Positions 1 to 9,262 are shown, counted from the first letter of the stretch. The stretch: DNA of 46,310 nt from an uncultured Dorea sp. (GCA_947063855.1 CAMSTW010000020.1:1-46310), one strand, 5' to 3'. The notes: generated by a model from the letters alone, not told the origin. Numbers and translations: made by a program.

Positions 1-1099
1 ATTTATGATAGACCGCCTCAAGATATTCCATTCTCGCCGTCATATTGCGCATCAGAAGATCGGCAATGGTAATCGCCGTCATGGATTCAATGACAACGAC
101 TGCTCTTGGCACAATCACCGGGTCATGTCTTCCGGTGATGGCAATCTGTACAGGATTCCCATGGATATCCACGGTCTCCTGTTCACGGGAGATGGAAGGA
201 GTCGGCTTTATCGCGGCTCTTAAGATAATCGGGCTTCCGTCACTTAAGCCGCCAAGCGTACCGCCGGAATGGTTGGTTTTCTTAATTACTTTATCATTGC
301 TTATGCCGAACGCGTCATTATTCACACTGCCTTTCGTCTGTGCCGCCTGAAAACCGTCGCCAATCTCTACGCCCTTGACAGCGCCGACCGACATAAGGGC
401 CTTTGCGAGGCTTGCGTCCAGCTTCTCGAATACGGGTTCTCCGATACCGGCCGGCATACCGGTTACCACACATTCAATGACGCCGCCCATGGAATCCTGA
501 TTTCTCACACATTCTTCCAGACAGGCAGCGGCCTTCCCGGCATATTCCATATTCGGCATGTAGAGAGAATTTTCTGAAATGCAGTTATAGTCATACGCTG
601 TCTCGGGTATGGTGACCGTACCAATGGATTTGGTATATGCAGTGACGCGGATGCCGAGCCGATGAAGCAGCTTCGATGCAACCGCACCGGCGGCGACGCG
701 GCCGATGGTCTCCCGGCCAGAGGTCCGCCCGCCTCCCCGGTAATCACGGAAGCCGTATTTGGCATCAAAGGTATAATCCGCATGCCCCGGCCGGTAACAG
801 TCTTTAATCTTGCCGTAATCCCGGGACCGCTGGTCCTGGTTGCGGACAAGGACCGAGATGGGAGCGCCGGTAGTACGGCCTTCGAATACCCCCGACAGGA
901 TCTCGGCCTGGTCGCTCTCCTTCCTTGCAGTAGTGAATTTACTCTGACCTGGTTTCCGCCTGTCCAGAAACTGCTGTATATCATCCGCAGTCAGGGGGAT
1001 TCCTGCCGGACAGCCGTCAATCACCACGCCGATTGCCGGGCCATGGGATTCCCCCCATGTTGTGATGGAAAATAATGTGCCATATGTTGATCCAGCCAT
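1..1099 (-). CDS. aroC: Chorismate synthase (3' end cut by window edge)
   Basis: Converts 5-enolpyruvylshikimate-3-phosphate to chorismate with reduced FMN, the last step of the shikimate pathway, in the cytoplasm. Reading the minus strand from the ATG at 1099-1097 gives an uninterrupted 366-codon frame. It starts [20 protein letters not shown], the family's N-terminal signature, and later shows [18 protein letters not shown]. The last visible residues are [10 protein letters not shown], and family members are about 365-370 residues long, so only the stop codon and perhaps a few residues are missing. A strong ribosome site (GGAGG, minus strand, 1107-1112) lies just upstream. The gene diverges from the L,D-transpeptidase gene across a ~270-bp AT-rich gap. 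Family assignment is very secure; the exact C-terminus is not visible. Confidence 0.97.
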   Translation of the reverse strand, partial: MAGSTYGTLFSITTWGESHGPAIGVVIDGCPAGIPLTADDIQQFLDRRKPGQSKFTTARKESDQAEILSGVFEGRTTGAPISVLVRNQDQRSRDYGKIKDCYRPGHADYTFDAKYGFRDYRGGGRTSGRETIGRVAAGAVASKLLHRLGIRVTAYTKSIGTVTIPETAYDYNCISENSLYMPNMEYAGKAAACLEECVRNQDSMGGVIECVVTGMPAGIGEPVFEKLDASLAKALMSVGAVKGVEIGDGFQAAQTKGSVNNDAFGISNDKVIKKTNHSGGTLGGLSDGSPIILRAAIKPTPSISREQETVDIHGNPVQIAITGRHDPVIVPRAVVVIESMTAITIADLLMRNMTARMEYLEAVYHK

Positions 1100-1332
1100 A
1101 ATTTATGCCTCCTCATAGAAAGTTTCTGTCTGCCCGTTTGAACATCCGTTTTGATTTTAACATACACTTCCCATATATGGAAGAGGCAGAACTGCCGTTG
1201 TCGCTCTTTGCCGGCGATTGTCGACGAGTGTCGTAATATGGCGTAATAGATTTGTAATAAAAATGCAATATCTGCGGGAAATATTCATTATTTTTTTCAT
1301 TGTTTCTCCTATACATTTAAGTATGTGCATAT

Positions 1333-1338
1333 TATAAT
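1333..1338 (+). promoter_or_regulatory. Possible -10 box for the L,D-transpeptidase gene
   Basis: A perfect TATAAT lies about 36 bases upstream of the chosen ATG, in an AT-rich gap between divergent genes. No convincing -35 box is visible at 16-18 bases upstream, so this is only a tentative promoter. Confidence 0.35.
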
Positions 1339-1374
1339 GTATAAGTGTGAAATTTTTATAGAGGTGTGGGGCTG

Positions 1375-3366
1375 ATGAGTAGAGATAAGAGGGCGGAAGA
1401 GATTCGTGCAGAGATTATGGAAGAGGCTATGCGGGAGATCTTGGACGACCTTAACAAACCAGAAACTTTCAAAGGAATGGATGATAGTGATGAAGTTGTG
1501 TGCAAAAAATCGTCTGGCAGGAAGTCCGACGGTCAGGGATCTGCGAAGAAGAAGTCTTCCGGCAAGAGGCCTTCGAAGGGCGTGGATTCCGGCAGGGGGC
1601 CTTCTGGCGGGAAGACATCGCCGCAGGAAGCATCTGCTGCGGGCGGGATATATGAAGAAGAATCTGGTGAAAAAGTACAGAAAGAAGCTTCGGATTCTTT
1701 GCAGAAAAGGACGCCGCGTAAGGAAAACCCTGACCGGGCTTATGTATCTTCTGATGAAGGTATTTCTGGATCAGACGGCATGAAGGAGAGCGAAGAAGCC
1801 GGTAACGTCAAAGACAGGCAGACAAAATCCGCCGGAAGGAAAGATAACAGGGCTGACGGTCATGAAGAGGACGATATGGAGGATGAAGATATTTACGAAG
1901 AGGACGATATGGAGGATGAAGACGGTATAGAAGAGGGGCAGCAGTCAGGCAGGCGCGGCAGGAAGAGCGGGAAGAAGGGCGTGAAGATCGCCGCGGTTCT
2001 GGCGGCGGGGGTTCTTTTAACGGCTGCGGCCGTATATATCGGGTTTGCCGTCTTTTTCCACAGTCATTATCTGTTTCATACGGAGATTAACGGGATAGAT
2101 TGTTCCATGAAGAGTGTGGAGCAGGCAGAGGATGCCATGCGGAAGCATGTATCGGATTATACCCTGACTCTGAAAGAATCAGGAGGAGAGCAGGAGTCTA
2201 TCCCCGGGTCGGCTATTTCCATAGAGTATGTGCCGGGCGGACAGCTTGAGGAGTTTATGAAGGAACAGGATTATTTCCTGTGGCCGAAGTCTTTGTGGGA
2301 GCATCCCCGGATTGAGACCGAGATCGGCGTAAAGTACGATGAGGCGGCTCTGGCCGAGGCCATAGCGGGTCTTGGATGCATGAATCCTGAGACGCAGACG
2401 CCGTCCACAGATGCGCATCCGCAGTTTCAGGACGGACAATTCGTAGTTGCGCCGGAGATTGTGGGGACACAGATCAATATGGAGGTGTTCAACGCGAAGG
2501 TTGCAGAAGCAATCAGCGGTTTCCGGCCGTCCTTGGATCTTTCCGGGAGCGGATGTTATGCTCTGCCGAGATTCGTATCCGATTCCCCGGAGGTGGTAGC
2601 CGCGAAGGATACTATGAACAGTTATCTTGGCGCGAATATTACTTATGATTTCAATCCGCACACGGAGGTTGTGGATGCGGCCCTCATATCCCAGTGGATA
2701 ATGGTTGACGGAGATATGAACGTGACCTTCAATCAGGATGCGGTCCGGGCGTATGTACAGTCGCTGGCAGATAAATATAATACGAAGGGACGGGCAAGAC
2801 CATTTACAACCGCAACCGGCAACGTGGTTACGGTAGAAGGCGGAGGTTACGGCTGGCTGATGGATCAGGAAGCAGAGTATAATGCGCTGCTTGCCAATAT
2901 CCAGAACAAGGAGACCGTGACGAGAGAGGCCAATTATTCAAGCCGCGGGGCGAGTCACGGAGACACTGATGTGGGGAATACCTACGCCGAGGTTGACCTG
3001 ACGAATCAGAGGATGTATTTTATCCAGAACGGTCAGGTGGTTCTGCAGTCGGATTGTGTGACCGGTAATCCCAACCGGGGGAATGCAACGCCCCAGGGAT
3101 GGTATTCTCTTGCATGGAAACAGAGAAACCGTACACTGCGGGGGACAAGACGGCCGGACGGAACGTATGAGTATGAGACTCCGGTCAAGTACTGGATGCC
3201 GTTTAACGGCGGTATCGGGTTCCATGATGCATCCTGGCAGGCGTCGTTTGGCGGGCAGAGATACAGGACTCATGGCTCTCACGGTTGTGTGAACCTGCCT
3301 ACAAGTGTTGCCGCACAGCTATATGGACTGCTGATGGATGGAATGCCGGTAGTGTGTCATTACTGA
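1375..3366 (+). CDS. Membrane-anchored L,D-transpeptidase (YkuD family)
   Basis: Likely forms 3-3 cross-links in peptidoglycan, or attaches proteins to it, outside the cell. The 663-residue product has a ~200-residue cytoplasmic N-terminus of low complexity: a Lys/Ser/Gly-rich part, then an acidic part with a duplicated EEDDMEDED block. One membrane helix follows at about residues 203-228 (AAVLAAGVLLTAAAVYIGF). Next comes a YkuD-partner/peptidoglycan-binding-like region and a C-terminal YkuD catalytic domain ending in the motif HGSHGCVNLP, with the nucleophile Cys at about residue 638. I chose the ATG at 1375 because GAGGTG at 1361-1366 sits 8 bases upstream; an in-frame GTG at 1366 has no site of its own. 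The catalytic domain is certain; the role of the long charged tail is unknown. Confidence 0.93.
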   Translation: MSRDKRAEEIRAEIMEEAMREILDDLNKPETFKGMDDSDEVVCKKSSGRKSDGQGSAKKKSSGKRPSKGVDSGRGPSGGKTSPQEASAAGGIYEEESGEKVQKEASDSLQKRTPRKENPDRAYVSSDEGISGSDGMKESEEAGNVKDRQTKSAGRKDNRADGHEEDDMEDEDIYEEDDMEDEDGIEEGQQSGRRGRKSGKKGVKIAAVLAAGVLLTAAAVYIGFAVFFHSHYLFHTEINGIDCSMKSVEQAEDAMRKHVSDYTLTLKESGGEQESIPGSAISIEYVPGGQLEEFMKEQDYFLWPKSLWEHPRIETEIGVKYDEAALAEAIAGLGCMNPETQTPSTDAHPQFQDGQFVVAPEIVGTQINMEVFNAKVAEAISGFRPSLDLSGSGCYALPRFVSDSPEVVAAKDTMNSYLGANITYDFNPHTEVVDAALISQWIMVDGDMNVTFNQDAVRAYVQSLADKYNTKGRARPFTTATGNVVTVEGGGYGWLMDQEAEYNALLANIQNKETVTREANYSSRGASHGDTDVGNTYAEVDLTNQRMYFIQNGQVVLQSDCVTGNPNRGNATPQGWYSLAWKQRNRTLRGTRRPDGTYEYETPVKYWMPFNGGIGFHDASWQASFGGQRYRTHGSHGCVNLPTSVAAQLYGLLMDGMPVVCHY

Positions 3367-3373
3367 TTTTTGA

Positions 3374-3426
3374 TCTCCTGATGCCGCAGGAATTTTATTG
3401 GAAATATTTCTTGCGGTATCAGGAGA
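3374..3426. repeat. Long inverted repeat between the transpeptidase and tgt
   Basis: Eighteen bases at 3374-3391 pair almost completely (two G-U pairs) with 3409-3426, around a 17-base AT-rich loop. There is no T-run after the right arm, so it is not a typical intrinsic terminator, although it could still end the upstream transcript. The right arm overlaps the putative tgt promoter. Confidence 0.55.
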
Positions 3427-3439
3427 ATTATATTACAAT
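3411..3439 (+). promoter_or_regulatory. Probable sigma-A promoter for tgt
   Basis: TTGCGG at 3411-3416 and TACAAT at 3434-3439 are separated by 17 bases, about 50 bases upstream of the tgt start. The match to consensus is moderate. Confidence 0.4.
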
Positions 3440-3487
3440 GATTAGAAATGTCTGCGAACAGATGCAGGCAGAAGGAGTAAAAGGACC

Positions 3488-4621
3488 ATGTATGAATTAT
3501 TGAAACGGGATGGTCTTGCCAAGAGAGGAAGATTACACACGGTACACGGGGTCATCGAGACCCCTGTATTTATGAATGTAGGGACTGCGGCTGCTATAAA
3601 GGGCGCAGTGTCTACGGACGATCTTAAGAATATCAAGACGCAGGTGGAGCTTTCCAATACCTACCACCTTCATGTCCGGCCGGGAGATGAGGTGGTGAAG
3701 AAGCTTGGAGGGCTTCACCGGTTTATGGTCTGGGACAGGCCGATCCTTACGGATTCCGGCGGGTTTCAGGTGTTCTCTCTGGCGGACTTAAGGAAGATTA
3801 AAGAAGAGGGAGTGTATTTTCATTCCCATGTGGACGGCAGGAAGATATTCATGGGTCCGGAGGAGAGTATGCGGATCCAGTCCAATCTGGCCTCCACCAT
3901 TGCGATGGCCTTCGATGAGTGTCCTTCCAGTGTCGCTGACAGAGACTATATGGAGCGGTCTGTGGCAAGGACTGCCCGCTGGCTCGTCCGGTGTAAGGAT
4001 GAGATGAACCGTCTGAACGCCCTTCCGGATACGATCAACCAGAAGCAGATGCTCTTTGGGATCAATCAGGGCGGTATCTATGAGGATATCCGGATCCGGC
4101 ATGCACAGGAGATCTCAGAGCTTGATCTGGACGGTTATGCCATAGGAGGGCTTGCAGTGGGTGAATCACATGAGGATATGTACCGGATTCTGGACGCAGT
4201 GGTTCCATATCTGCCGCTTGAGAAGCCGACTTATCTTATGGGGGTAGGCACGCCGGCGAATATTCTTGAAGCCGTAGAGCGGGGAGTAGATTTCTTCGAC
4301 TGTGTATATCCAAGCCGGAACGGAAGGCATGGACATGTGTATACCAATGAGGGGAAGCTGAATCTCTTTAACGCCCGGTATGAGCTTGATGAAGGACCGA
4401 TTGAAGAGGGCTGCCTCTGTCCGGCCTGCCGGACGTATTCCCGCGCGTATATCCGCCATCTGCTGAAGGCGAAGGAGATGCTGGGGATGCGCCTTTGTGT
4501 GCTTCATAATCTGTACTTCTACAATACGATGATGGAGGAGATCCGGGCGGCGATTGAAGAGGACCGGTATCAGGAATATAAGGCCGGAAAGCTTGAACTG
4601 ATGAGGAAGCATTCCATATAA
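3488..4621 (+). CDS. tgt: tRNA-guanine transglycosylase
   Basis: Exchanges the wobble guanine of GUN-anticodon tRNAs for a queuine-type base. It is a cytoplasmic, zinc-dependent enzyme. The 377-residue length is typical. Visible family motifs are TDSGGFQVFSL (substrate Asp), GGLAVGE, the nucleophile region FDCVYPSRNGRHGH, and the zinc cysteines in GCLCPACRTYSRAYIRH. The start at 3488 follows a purine-rich AGGAGTAAAAGGACC leader. yajC follows after 170 bases, and tgt-yajC is a common neighbour pair in bacteria. No queA or other preQ1 gene is in the window, although a QueG-like protein is encoded at 30721. Bacterial Tgt normally uses preQ1, but queuine or queine salvage is also possible in gut Clostridia; the sequence alone does not decide. 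Confidence 0.97.
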   Translation: MYELLKRDGLAKRGRLHTVHGVIETPVFMNVGTAAAIKGAVSTDDLKNIKTQVELSNTYHLHVRPGDEVVKKLGGLHRFMVWDRPILTDSGGFQVFSLADLRKIKEEGVYFHSHVDGRKIFMGPEESMRIQSNLASTIAMAFDECPSSVADRDYMERSVARTARWLVRCKDEMNRLNALPDTINQKQMLFGINQGGIYEDIRIRHAQEISELDLDGYAIGGLAVGESHEDMYRILDAVVPYLPLEKPTYLMGVGTPANILEAVERGVDFFDCVYPSRNGRHGHVYTNEGKLNLFNARYELDEGPIEEGCLCPACRTYSRAYIRHLLKAKEMLGMRLCVLHNLYFYNTMMEEIRAAIEEDRYQEYKAGKLELMRKHSI

Positions 4622-4720
4622 GACAGAAGAAGGGACAGATAGAATGATGCGGACGATGCAGACGAGGTCAGTGGGAAATCGCAAAAAATTATGAAAAAAA
4701 TAAGAATTCCATAAATTGAC

Positions 4721-4749
4721 TTGATGAATACCAGATTTTTGTGTATGAT
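4721..4749 (+). promoter_or_regulatory. Probable sigma-A promoter for yajC
   Basis: TTGATG (4721-4726) and TATGAT (4744-4749) are 17 bases apart and lie about 40 bases upstream of the yajC start. This suggests yajC has its own promoter besides read-through from tgt. Confidence 0.55.
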
Positions 4750-4790
4750 AGCAATAGTGCTTTTTAAGACAGATATTAGGAGGAAAGATT

Positions 4791-5105
4791 ATGTACACAT
4801 TAGCAACACAGAGTACAGGAGGAAGCTGGGCATTACTGATTCTTGTATATGCGGTTATTTTCGGCGGTTTTTACTTTGTTTTCATGAGACCACAGAAGAA
4901 GGAGCAGAAGCGTATCCAGGCTATGATCTCTGAGATGGAGGTAGGCGACACCGTATTGACCACAAGCGGGTTCTACGGAGTGATTATTGATATCAGTGAC
5001 AGTGATGTGATTGTTGAGTTTGGAAGCAACCGTAACTGCCGTATTCCGATGCAGAAGGCGGCGATTGCCCAGGTTGAGAAGGCAGGAGCCGTATCGGCAG
5101 AGTAG
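4791..5105 (+). CDS. yajC: Preprotein translocase subunit YajC
   Basis: Small accessory subunit of the Sec translocase (SecDF-YajC). The 104-residue product has one N-terminal membrane helix (about residues 12-29, ALLILVYAVIFGGFYFVF) followed at once by MRPQKKEQKR, the family hallmark. A cytoplasmic domain with GDTVLTTSGFYGVI follows. The start is preceded by AGGAGG about 8 bases upstream. secD and secF are not in the window. An intrinsic terminator follows directly. Confidence 0.96.
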   Translation: MYTLATQSTGGSWALLILVYAVIFGGFYFVFMRPQKKEQKRIQAMISEMEVGDTVLTTSGFYGVIIDISDSDVIVEFGSNRNCRIPMQKAAIAQVEKAGAVSAE

Positions 5106-5128
5106 CTGTCGTATCATAGACTATGTAT

Positions 5129-5170
5129 GAACGCATGGACCGGGAAGATTTTCCGTTCATGCGTTTTTTT
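5129..5170 (+). terminator. Intrinsic terminator after yajC
   Basis: Inverted repeat AACGCATG ... CATGCGTT (5130-5137 with 5158-5165) followed by a T7 run ending at 5170, 25 bases after the yajC stop. Confidence 0.85.
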
Positions 5171-5289
5171 GTGTATCCGGGTGTGTGGATCTGGCGCTGC
5201 TTTTCTTTTCCGGCAGGCGAAGACATCATCCATGGTCATATGTCCTTGAAATGTTGTCAAATAAATATCAAATTTGTAGTATCTCACAT

Positions 5290-5318
5290 TAGACAAGCGG
5301 GGAAACTTATGGTAAAGT
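5290..5318 (+). promoter_or_regulatory. Possible promoter for glgP
   Basis: TAGACA (5290-5295) and TAAAGT (5313-5318) are 17 bases apart, leaving a ~95-base leader before glgP. The match is weak, but the position, after a terminator, fits. Confidence 0.35.
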
Positions 5319-5417
5319 AATATTGTGATTTTCATAGGTGCATTTGGGATGCAGTCTTGAGGAAAGCAGTTTTTAGGACAGTTTGCCGGATGCATGAGCA
5401 TGGAATGGAGGAATATT

Positions 5418-7682
5418 ATGCTTGAAAATGAACTGACGACATTTTTACAGAAGGAATTGAATAAGGAATTGAAGGAGGCAAGCGACCGGGAGATTTATTA
5501 TGCCCTGCTTGCGTACACGAAGGAAAGATTAAGAGGAACGCCGGATATTACAGGAGATAAGAAGGTGTATTATATCTCCGCGGAATTCCTGATTGGTAAA
5601 CTGTTATCGAATAATCTGATCAATCTTGGAATTTACGACGAGGTGGCAGGACTGCTTGAGAAGAACGGCAAGAAGCTGTCTGCAATCGAGGAGATAGAAC
5701 CGGAGCCCTCTCTTGGCAACGGAGGCCTTGGAAGGCTGGCGGCATGTTTCCTGGATTCGATTGCAACACTGGGACTTTGCGGAGACGGAATCGGCCTTAA
5801 CTACCATATGGGATTATTCCGTCAGGTGTTTGAAGATCATAAGCAGAAGGAGACGCCGAATCCGTGGATAGAACCGAAGTCCTGGCTTTTAGATACGGGT
5901 ATCCGTTTCCAGGTGCCTTTTAAGGATTTTACACTGACATCCAGGCTCTATGATATTGATGTGGCCGGGTATGAGAATGGGAAGAACAAGCTGCACCTGT
6001 TTGATGTGGAGAGTGTGGACGAGGGGATTATCGGAGACGGGATCTCATTTGACAAATATGATATCGCCAGGAATCTGACGTTGTTCCTGTATCCGGATGA
6101 CAGTGACAGGGCGGGGAATCTGCTCCGTGTATATCAGCAGTATTTTATGGTTTCAAGCGGCGCGCAGCTGATCCTGAAGGAGTGCGAGGATAAGGGGTAT
6201 GATCTTCGCAGGCTCCACGAGCATGTGGCGATTCAGATCAATGATACACATCCGTCCATGGTGATTCCGGAACTGATTCGGCTGCTGGTACAGAAGCGGG
6301 TTGATTTCAACGAAGCTATTGAGATTGTGCAGAAGACCTGCGCTTATACGAACCATACCATACTTGCGGAGGCGCTGGAGAAATGGCCGCTTGAGTATCT
6401 GGAGCAGGTGGCGCCCCAGATCGTGCCGATCATCAAGGATCTGAATATGCGCATGAAGGGCCGGTATCCGGACCCGAGAGTTGCCATTATAGACGACCAG
6501 AACAGGGTGCATATGGCGAATATGGATATTCACTTCGGGCACAGTGTCAACGGTGTGGCGGCTCTGCATACGGAGATTCTTAAGAATTCAGAGCTTAAGC
6601 CGTTCTATGACATCTATCCGGAGAAGTTCAATAATAAGACCAACGGTATTACGTTCCGCAGATGGCTGCTTCACTGTAATAAGGAGCTGGTACAGTGGAT
6701 CAGCAGTTATATCGGGGAGGATTACAAGAAGGATGCGAATCAGCTTACGAAGCTGCTTGGCTGCCTGGAAGATGGGGATGCGCTTGAGAAGCTTCTGGAT
6801 GTGAAGCATACGAAGAAGGTACAGCTGGCAGAATATCTGAAAGAGACGCAGGGCCTGGAGATTGATCCGGATTCCATCTTCGATATCCAGGTAAAGCGTC
6901 TGCATGAGTACAAGCGTCAGCAGATGAATGCATTGTATGCCATCTACAAATATCTGGAGATTAAGGCGGGAAGGAAGCCTGCGGCGCCGATCACCATGAT
7001 TTTCGGGGCAAAAGCTGCGCCGGCGTATTCGATTGCGAAGGACATCATCCACATGATTCTGTGTCTGCAGGAGCTGACCAGTAAGGATCCGGATGTAGCG
7101 CCGTACCTTAAGGTTATCATGGTAGAGAATTATAATGTGACTATGGCGGAGCATCTGATTCCGGCCTGTGATATCTCCGAGCAGATTTCCCTGGCTTCGA
7201 AGGAGGCGTCAGGAACCGGCAATATGAAGTTTATGCTGAATGGTGCGGTGACGCTGGGAACAGAGGACGGAGCCAATGTGGAGATTCATGAACTGGTAGG
7301 TGATGAGAATATTTTCATCTTCGGCGAATCCAGTGAGAAGGTGATCGAGCATTATGCGAAGAGCAGTTACCGCGCAGCAGATTATTATATAGAGGACGAG
7401 CAGATCCGTACGCTGGTGAACTTTATTATCAGCCCGGAGATGATGAAGATAGGCGATCCGTATCATCTGCTTCAGATTCATGCGGAGCTGATCTATAAGG
7501 ACTGGTTTATGACACTTCTGGACCTTAAGGAGTATATTGCGGTGAAGGATCGTGCATTAGAGGCATATGCTGACCGTAAGGCATGGAGTAAGAAGATGCT
7601 TGTGAATATCGCGAAGGCAGGATACTTCTCGTCTGACCGGACGATTGACGACTATAATAAAGATATCTGGCATCTGAGATAA
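5418..7682 (+). CDS. glgP: Glycogen/starch/maltodextrin phosphorylase (GT35)
   Basis: Releases glucose-1-phosphate from alpha-1,4-glucans using phosphate and pyridoxal phosphate, for glycogen or maltodextrin breakdown in the cytoplasm. The product is 754 residues, somewhat shorter than the ~800-residue E. coli and animal enzymes, as is common in Clostridia. Visible motifs are [21 protein letters not shown] near the N-terminus, [27 protein letters not shown], and the cofactor site [20 protein letters not shown] with the PLP-binding Lys. I chose ATG 5418 because GGAGG at 5407-5411 precedes it by 6 bases; an in-frame start at 5394 has no ribosome site. It has its own terminator and no other glg genes nearby. 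Confidence 0.96.
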   Translation: MLENELTTFLQKELNKELKEASDREIYYALLAYTKERLRGTPDITGDKKVYYISAEFLIGKLLSNNLINLGIYDEVAGLLEKNGKKLSAIEEIEPEPSLGNGGLGRLAACFLDSIATLGLCGDGIGLNYHMGLFRQVFEDHKQKETPNPWIEPKSWLLDTGIRFQVPFKDFTLTSRLYDIDVAGYENGKNKLHLFDVESVDEGIIGDGISFDKYDIARNLTLFLYPDDSDRAGNLLRVYQQYFMVSSGAQLILKECEDKGYDLRRLHEHVAIQINDTHPSMVIPELIRLLVQKRVDFNEAIEIVQKTCAYTNHTILAEALEKWPLEYLEQVAPQIVPIIKDLNMRMKGRYPDPRVAIIDDQNRVHMANMDIHFGHSVNGVAALHTEILKNSELKPFYDIYPEKFNNKTNGITFRRWLLHCNKELVQWISSYIGEDYKKDANQLTKLLGCLEDGDALEKLLDVKHTKKVQLAEYLKETQGLEIDPDSIFDIQVKRLHEYKRQQMNALYAIYKYLEIKAGRKPAAPITMIFGAKAAPAYSIAKDIIHMILCLQELTSKDPDVAPYLKVIMVENYNVTMAEHLIPACDISEQISLASKEASGTGNMKFMLNGAVTLGTEDGANVEIHELVGDENIFIFGESSEKVIEHYAKSSYRAADYYIEDEQIRTLVNFIISPEMMKIGDPYHLLQIHAELIYKDWFMTLLDLKEYIAVKDRALEAYADRKAWSKKMLVNIAKAGYFSSDRTIDDYNKDIWHLR

Positions 7683-7690
7683 GGGTTTAT

Positions 7691-7724
7691 GGAATTCCCA
7701 TGGCGTTGCTGTGGGAATTTTTTT
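7691..7724 (+). terminator. Intrinsic terminator after glgP
   Basis: AATTCCCA (7693-7700) pairs with TGGGAATT (7712-7719), followed by a T-run to 7724; it starts within 10 bases of the glgP stop. Confidence 0.88.
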
Positions 7725-7769
7725 GGTTGTTGGGACAGGGACCTGTTCTCCGTTGAGGAGTTTTTCGAT

Positions 7770-8014
7770 CGGTTGAAATGATGTTCAAGGGACGGAAGTT
7801 GAGAGACGCCTTTCCTAACACAGACTGGGCAACGCTCCGGCGAACTAACCCCTAACTGCGACTAAGACTCTCAGGAATGCCTTCGAGCCGTAGTCTGCCG
7901 TAAGGGGTGGATTTCGCCTCCGCTAAGAACGCCCTTTAATGTCTGCTTATAGGGAGGGCATCTCCCAATTTCCTGTGCACTGGGAATGGATTTACGACCG
8001 TATAGGTGGAAAAT
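7770..8014 (+). repeat. Structured intergenic repeat, copy 1 (candidate non-coding RNA)
   Basis: About 245 bases that align along their whole length with 23063-23307. It folds as one long nested structure. Outer helix: 7799-7816 with 7951-7968. Then CAGAC 7821-7825 with 7941-7945, GGGC 7827-7830 with 7931-7934, GGCGAA 7839-7844 with TTCGCC 7913-7918, and ACCCCT 7848-7853 with AGGGGT 7903-7908. Next is GCGACTA 7858-7864 with 7891-7898, capped by a conserved apical loop around ACTCTCAGGAATGCC. A separate 3' hairpin is 7972-7978 with 8000-8006. Several helices differ from copy 2 by paired substitutions. There is no open reading frame that spans it sensibly. I do not recognise the family. It fills most of the glgP to M23-peptidase gap. 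Confidence 0.75.
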
Positions 8015-8095
8015 GTGGAGAGATATGTGGAATGTAATATGTGGAATCCGCATAAGCTGAGTATAAAAGCAGGCAGGAGAAGAGGGGCGCGGCGG

Positions 8096-9220
8096 ATGAA
8101 GAAGCATATGACGGTGCTGCTTTTATGTATATTGATTGCTGTTGGCGGGATATTGACGGCAGGAAAGGAGATAAGACCGTCCTTTTATGAAGACAGTACA
8201 GGTGCGGTTTCAAAAGGAGGCGGTGACAGCCGGGAGGATTCGGATGCAGAAGAGGAGAGCGACAAGGCAGAAGACGGGAGGGAGGATTCAGGAAACAAGA
8301 AAAAGGATTACATAAAATGGGTAGAATTCAATGTGACCTGTGAGGCTATGAGGAAGGCGTATCAGTACGACATCGACACTTATGGGAAGGAGGTTCATCT
8401 GAACTGGGTGGATCTTCTGGCTTTCCTTGGGGCAAAATACGGAGGGGATTTTACCAGGTATCAGGAAAAGGATATGACAGATGCGGCAGAGGCTCTGGTA
8501 AAAGGCGGGAAGACAGCAGGGGAACTGGCCGGAGGGATGGAGTATTACAGTTACTACCGGGAAGCATACGGGGCGGTGCTGGATGGGATGGTTGGAGAGT
8601 ACGAGATAGAGAAAGCCGGGAAATGGAAGAAAGTATATGGGCTGAAAGCCTGTCACCCTGTTGCGAAAGGTTTTCCATATTCGGATTATGATGACTTTGG
8701 AGTATCAAGAAGCTACGGTTATCGCAGGAATCATCTGGGGCACGATATGATGGGACAGGTGGGGACGCCTGTCATAGCTGTAGAATCCGGTTATGTGGCG
8801 GAGCTTGGATGGAATCAGTATGGAGGCTGGCGGGTAGGAATCAACAGCTTCGACGGCAGACGCTACTATTATTATGCGCATCTGCGGCAGGACCGCCCCT
8901 ATGCAGAAGATCTGAAGAAGGGGGATGTGGTACAGGCAGGAGACGTGATCGGCTATATCGGACGGACTGGTTACAGCAGAGAGGAGAATGTGAATAATAT
9001 CGATGAATATCATCTTCATTTGGGATTACAGCTGATCTTCGATGAATCACAGCGGGACGGGAACAATGAGATCTGGGTGAGCTGCTATGAGCTGGTGAGA
9101 TTTCTCTATCAGAATCAGATGGAAGTTTCAAGGGACGATACCACGAAAGAATGGAGTCGTGTACAGAGAATAAAGGATCAGGAAGCCGTGAAGTATCTGA
9201 AAGATATGGAAGAAAAATAA
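8096..9220 (+). CDS. Membrane-anchored M23-family peptidoglycan endopeptidase
   Basis: Probable zinc endopeptidase (LytM/M23 fold) that cuts peptide cross-bridges of the cell wall, exported or anchored by one N-terminal helix (about residues 5-22). The 374-residue product has an acidic, Ser/Gly-rich linker (about 35-70), an alpha-helical middle and a C-terminal M23 domain. The expected zinc ligands are visible: H213 and D217 in NHLGHDMMG, H262 in YYYYAHL and the HLH at 306-308. GDVIGYIGRTG is also typical. I chose ATG 8096, with GAGGGG 10 bases upstream. A longer in-frame start at 8006 would read through the structured repeat and is unlikely. Similar M23 proteins act in sporulation or division, but nothing here shows which. 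Confidence 0.9.
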   Translation: MKKHMTVLLLCILIAVGGILTAGKEIRPSFYEDSTGAVSKGGGDSREDSDAEEESDKAEDGREDSGNKKKDYIKWVEFNVTCEAMRKAYQYDIDTYGKEVHLNWVDLLAFLGAKYGGDFTRYQEKDMTDAAEALVKGGKTAGELAGGMEYYSYYREAYGAVLDGMVGEYEIEKAGKWKKVYGLKACHPVAKGFPYSDYDDFGVSRSYGYRRNHLGHDMMGQVGTPVIAVESGYVAELGWNQYGGWRVGINSFDGRRYYYYAHLRQDRPYAEDLKKGDVVQAGDVIGYIGRTGYSREENVNNIDEYHLHLGLQLIFDESQRDGNNEIWVSCYELVRFLYQNQMEVSRDDTTKEWSRVQRIKDQEAVKYLKDMEEK

Positions 9221-9222
9221 TA

Positions 9223-9262
9223 TCAGGGACAGGGCGTCATGCCGCTATCCCTGAAACATATT
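9223..9262. terminator. Hairpin between convergent genes
   Basis: TCAGGGA ... TCCCTGA with an inner GGCG/GCCG-type pairing lies between the end of the M23 peptidase gene and the end of the 59-residue minus-strand gene. It has no clear T-run on either strand, so its terminator role is only likely from its place between two convergent stops. Confidence 0.5.

Noticed and set aside
1113-1316. 67-residue minus-strand frame upstream of aroC
   Set aside because: AT-rich, low-quality peptide without ribosome site, in a gap that must hold promoters for two divergent genes.
7770-8014. Group I intron interpretation of the structured repeat
   Set aside because: GACTA/TAGTC resembles a P7-like pairing, but all helices are nested, no P3-type pseudoknot or splice-site pairing is seen, and the copies lie between genes rather than inside one.
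8006-8095. Earlier start for the M23 peptidase gene
   Set aside because: It starts in the 3' end of the structured repeat, lacks a ribosome site and would put 30 polar/basic residues before the membrane helix.
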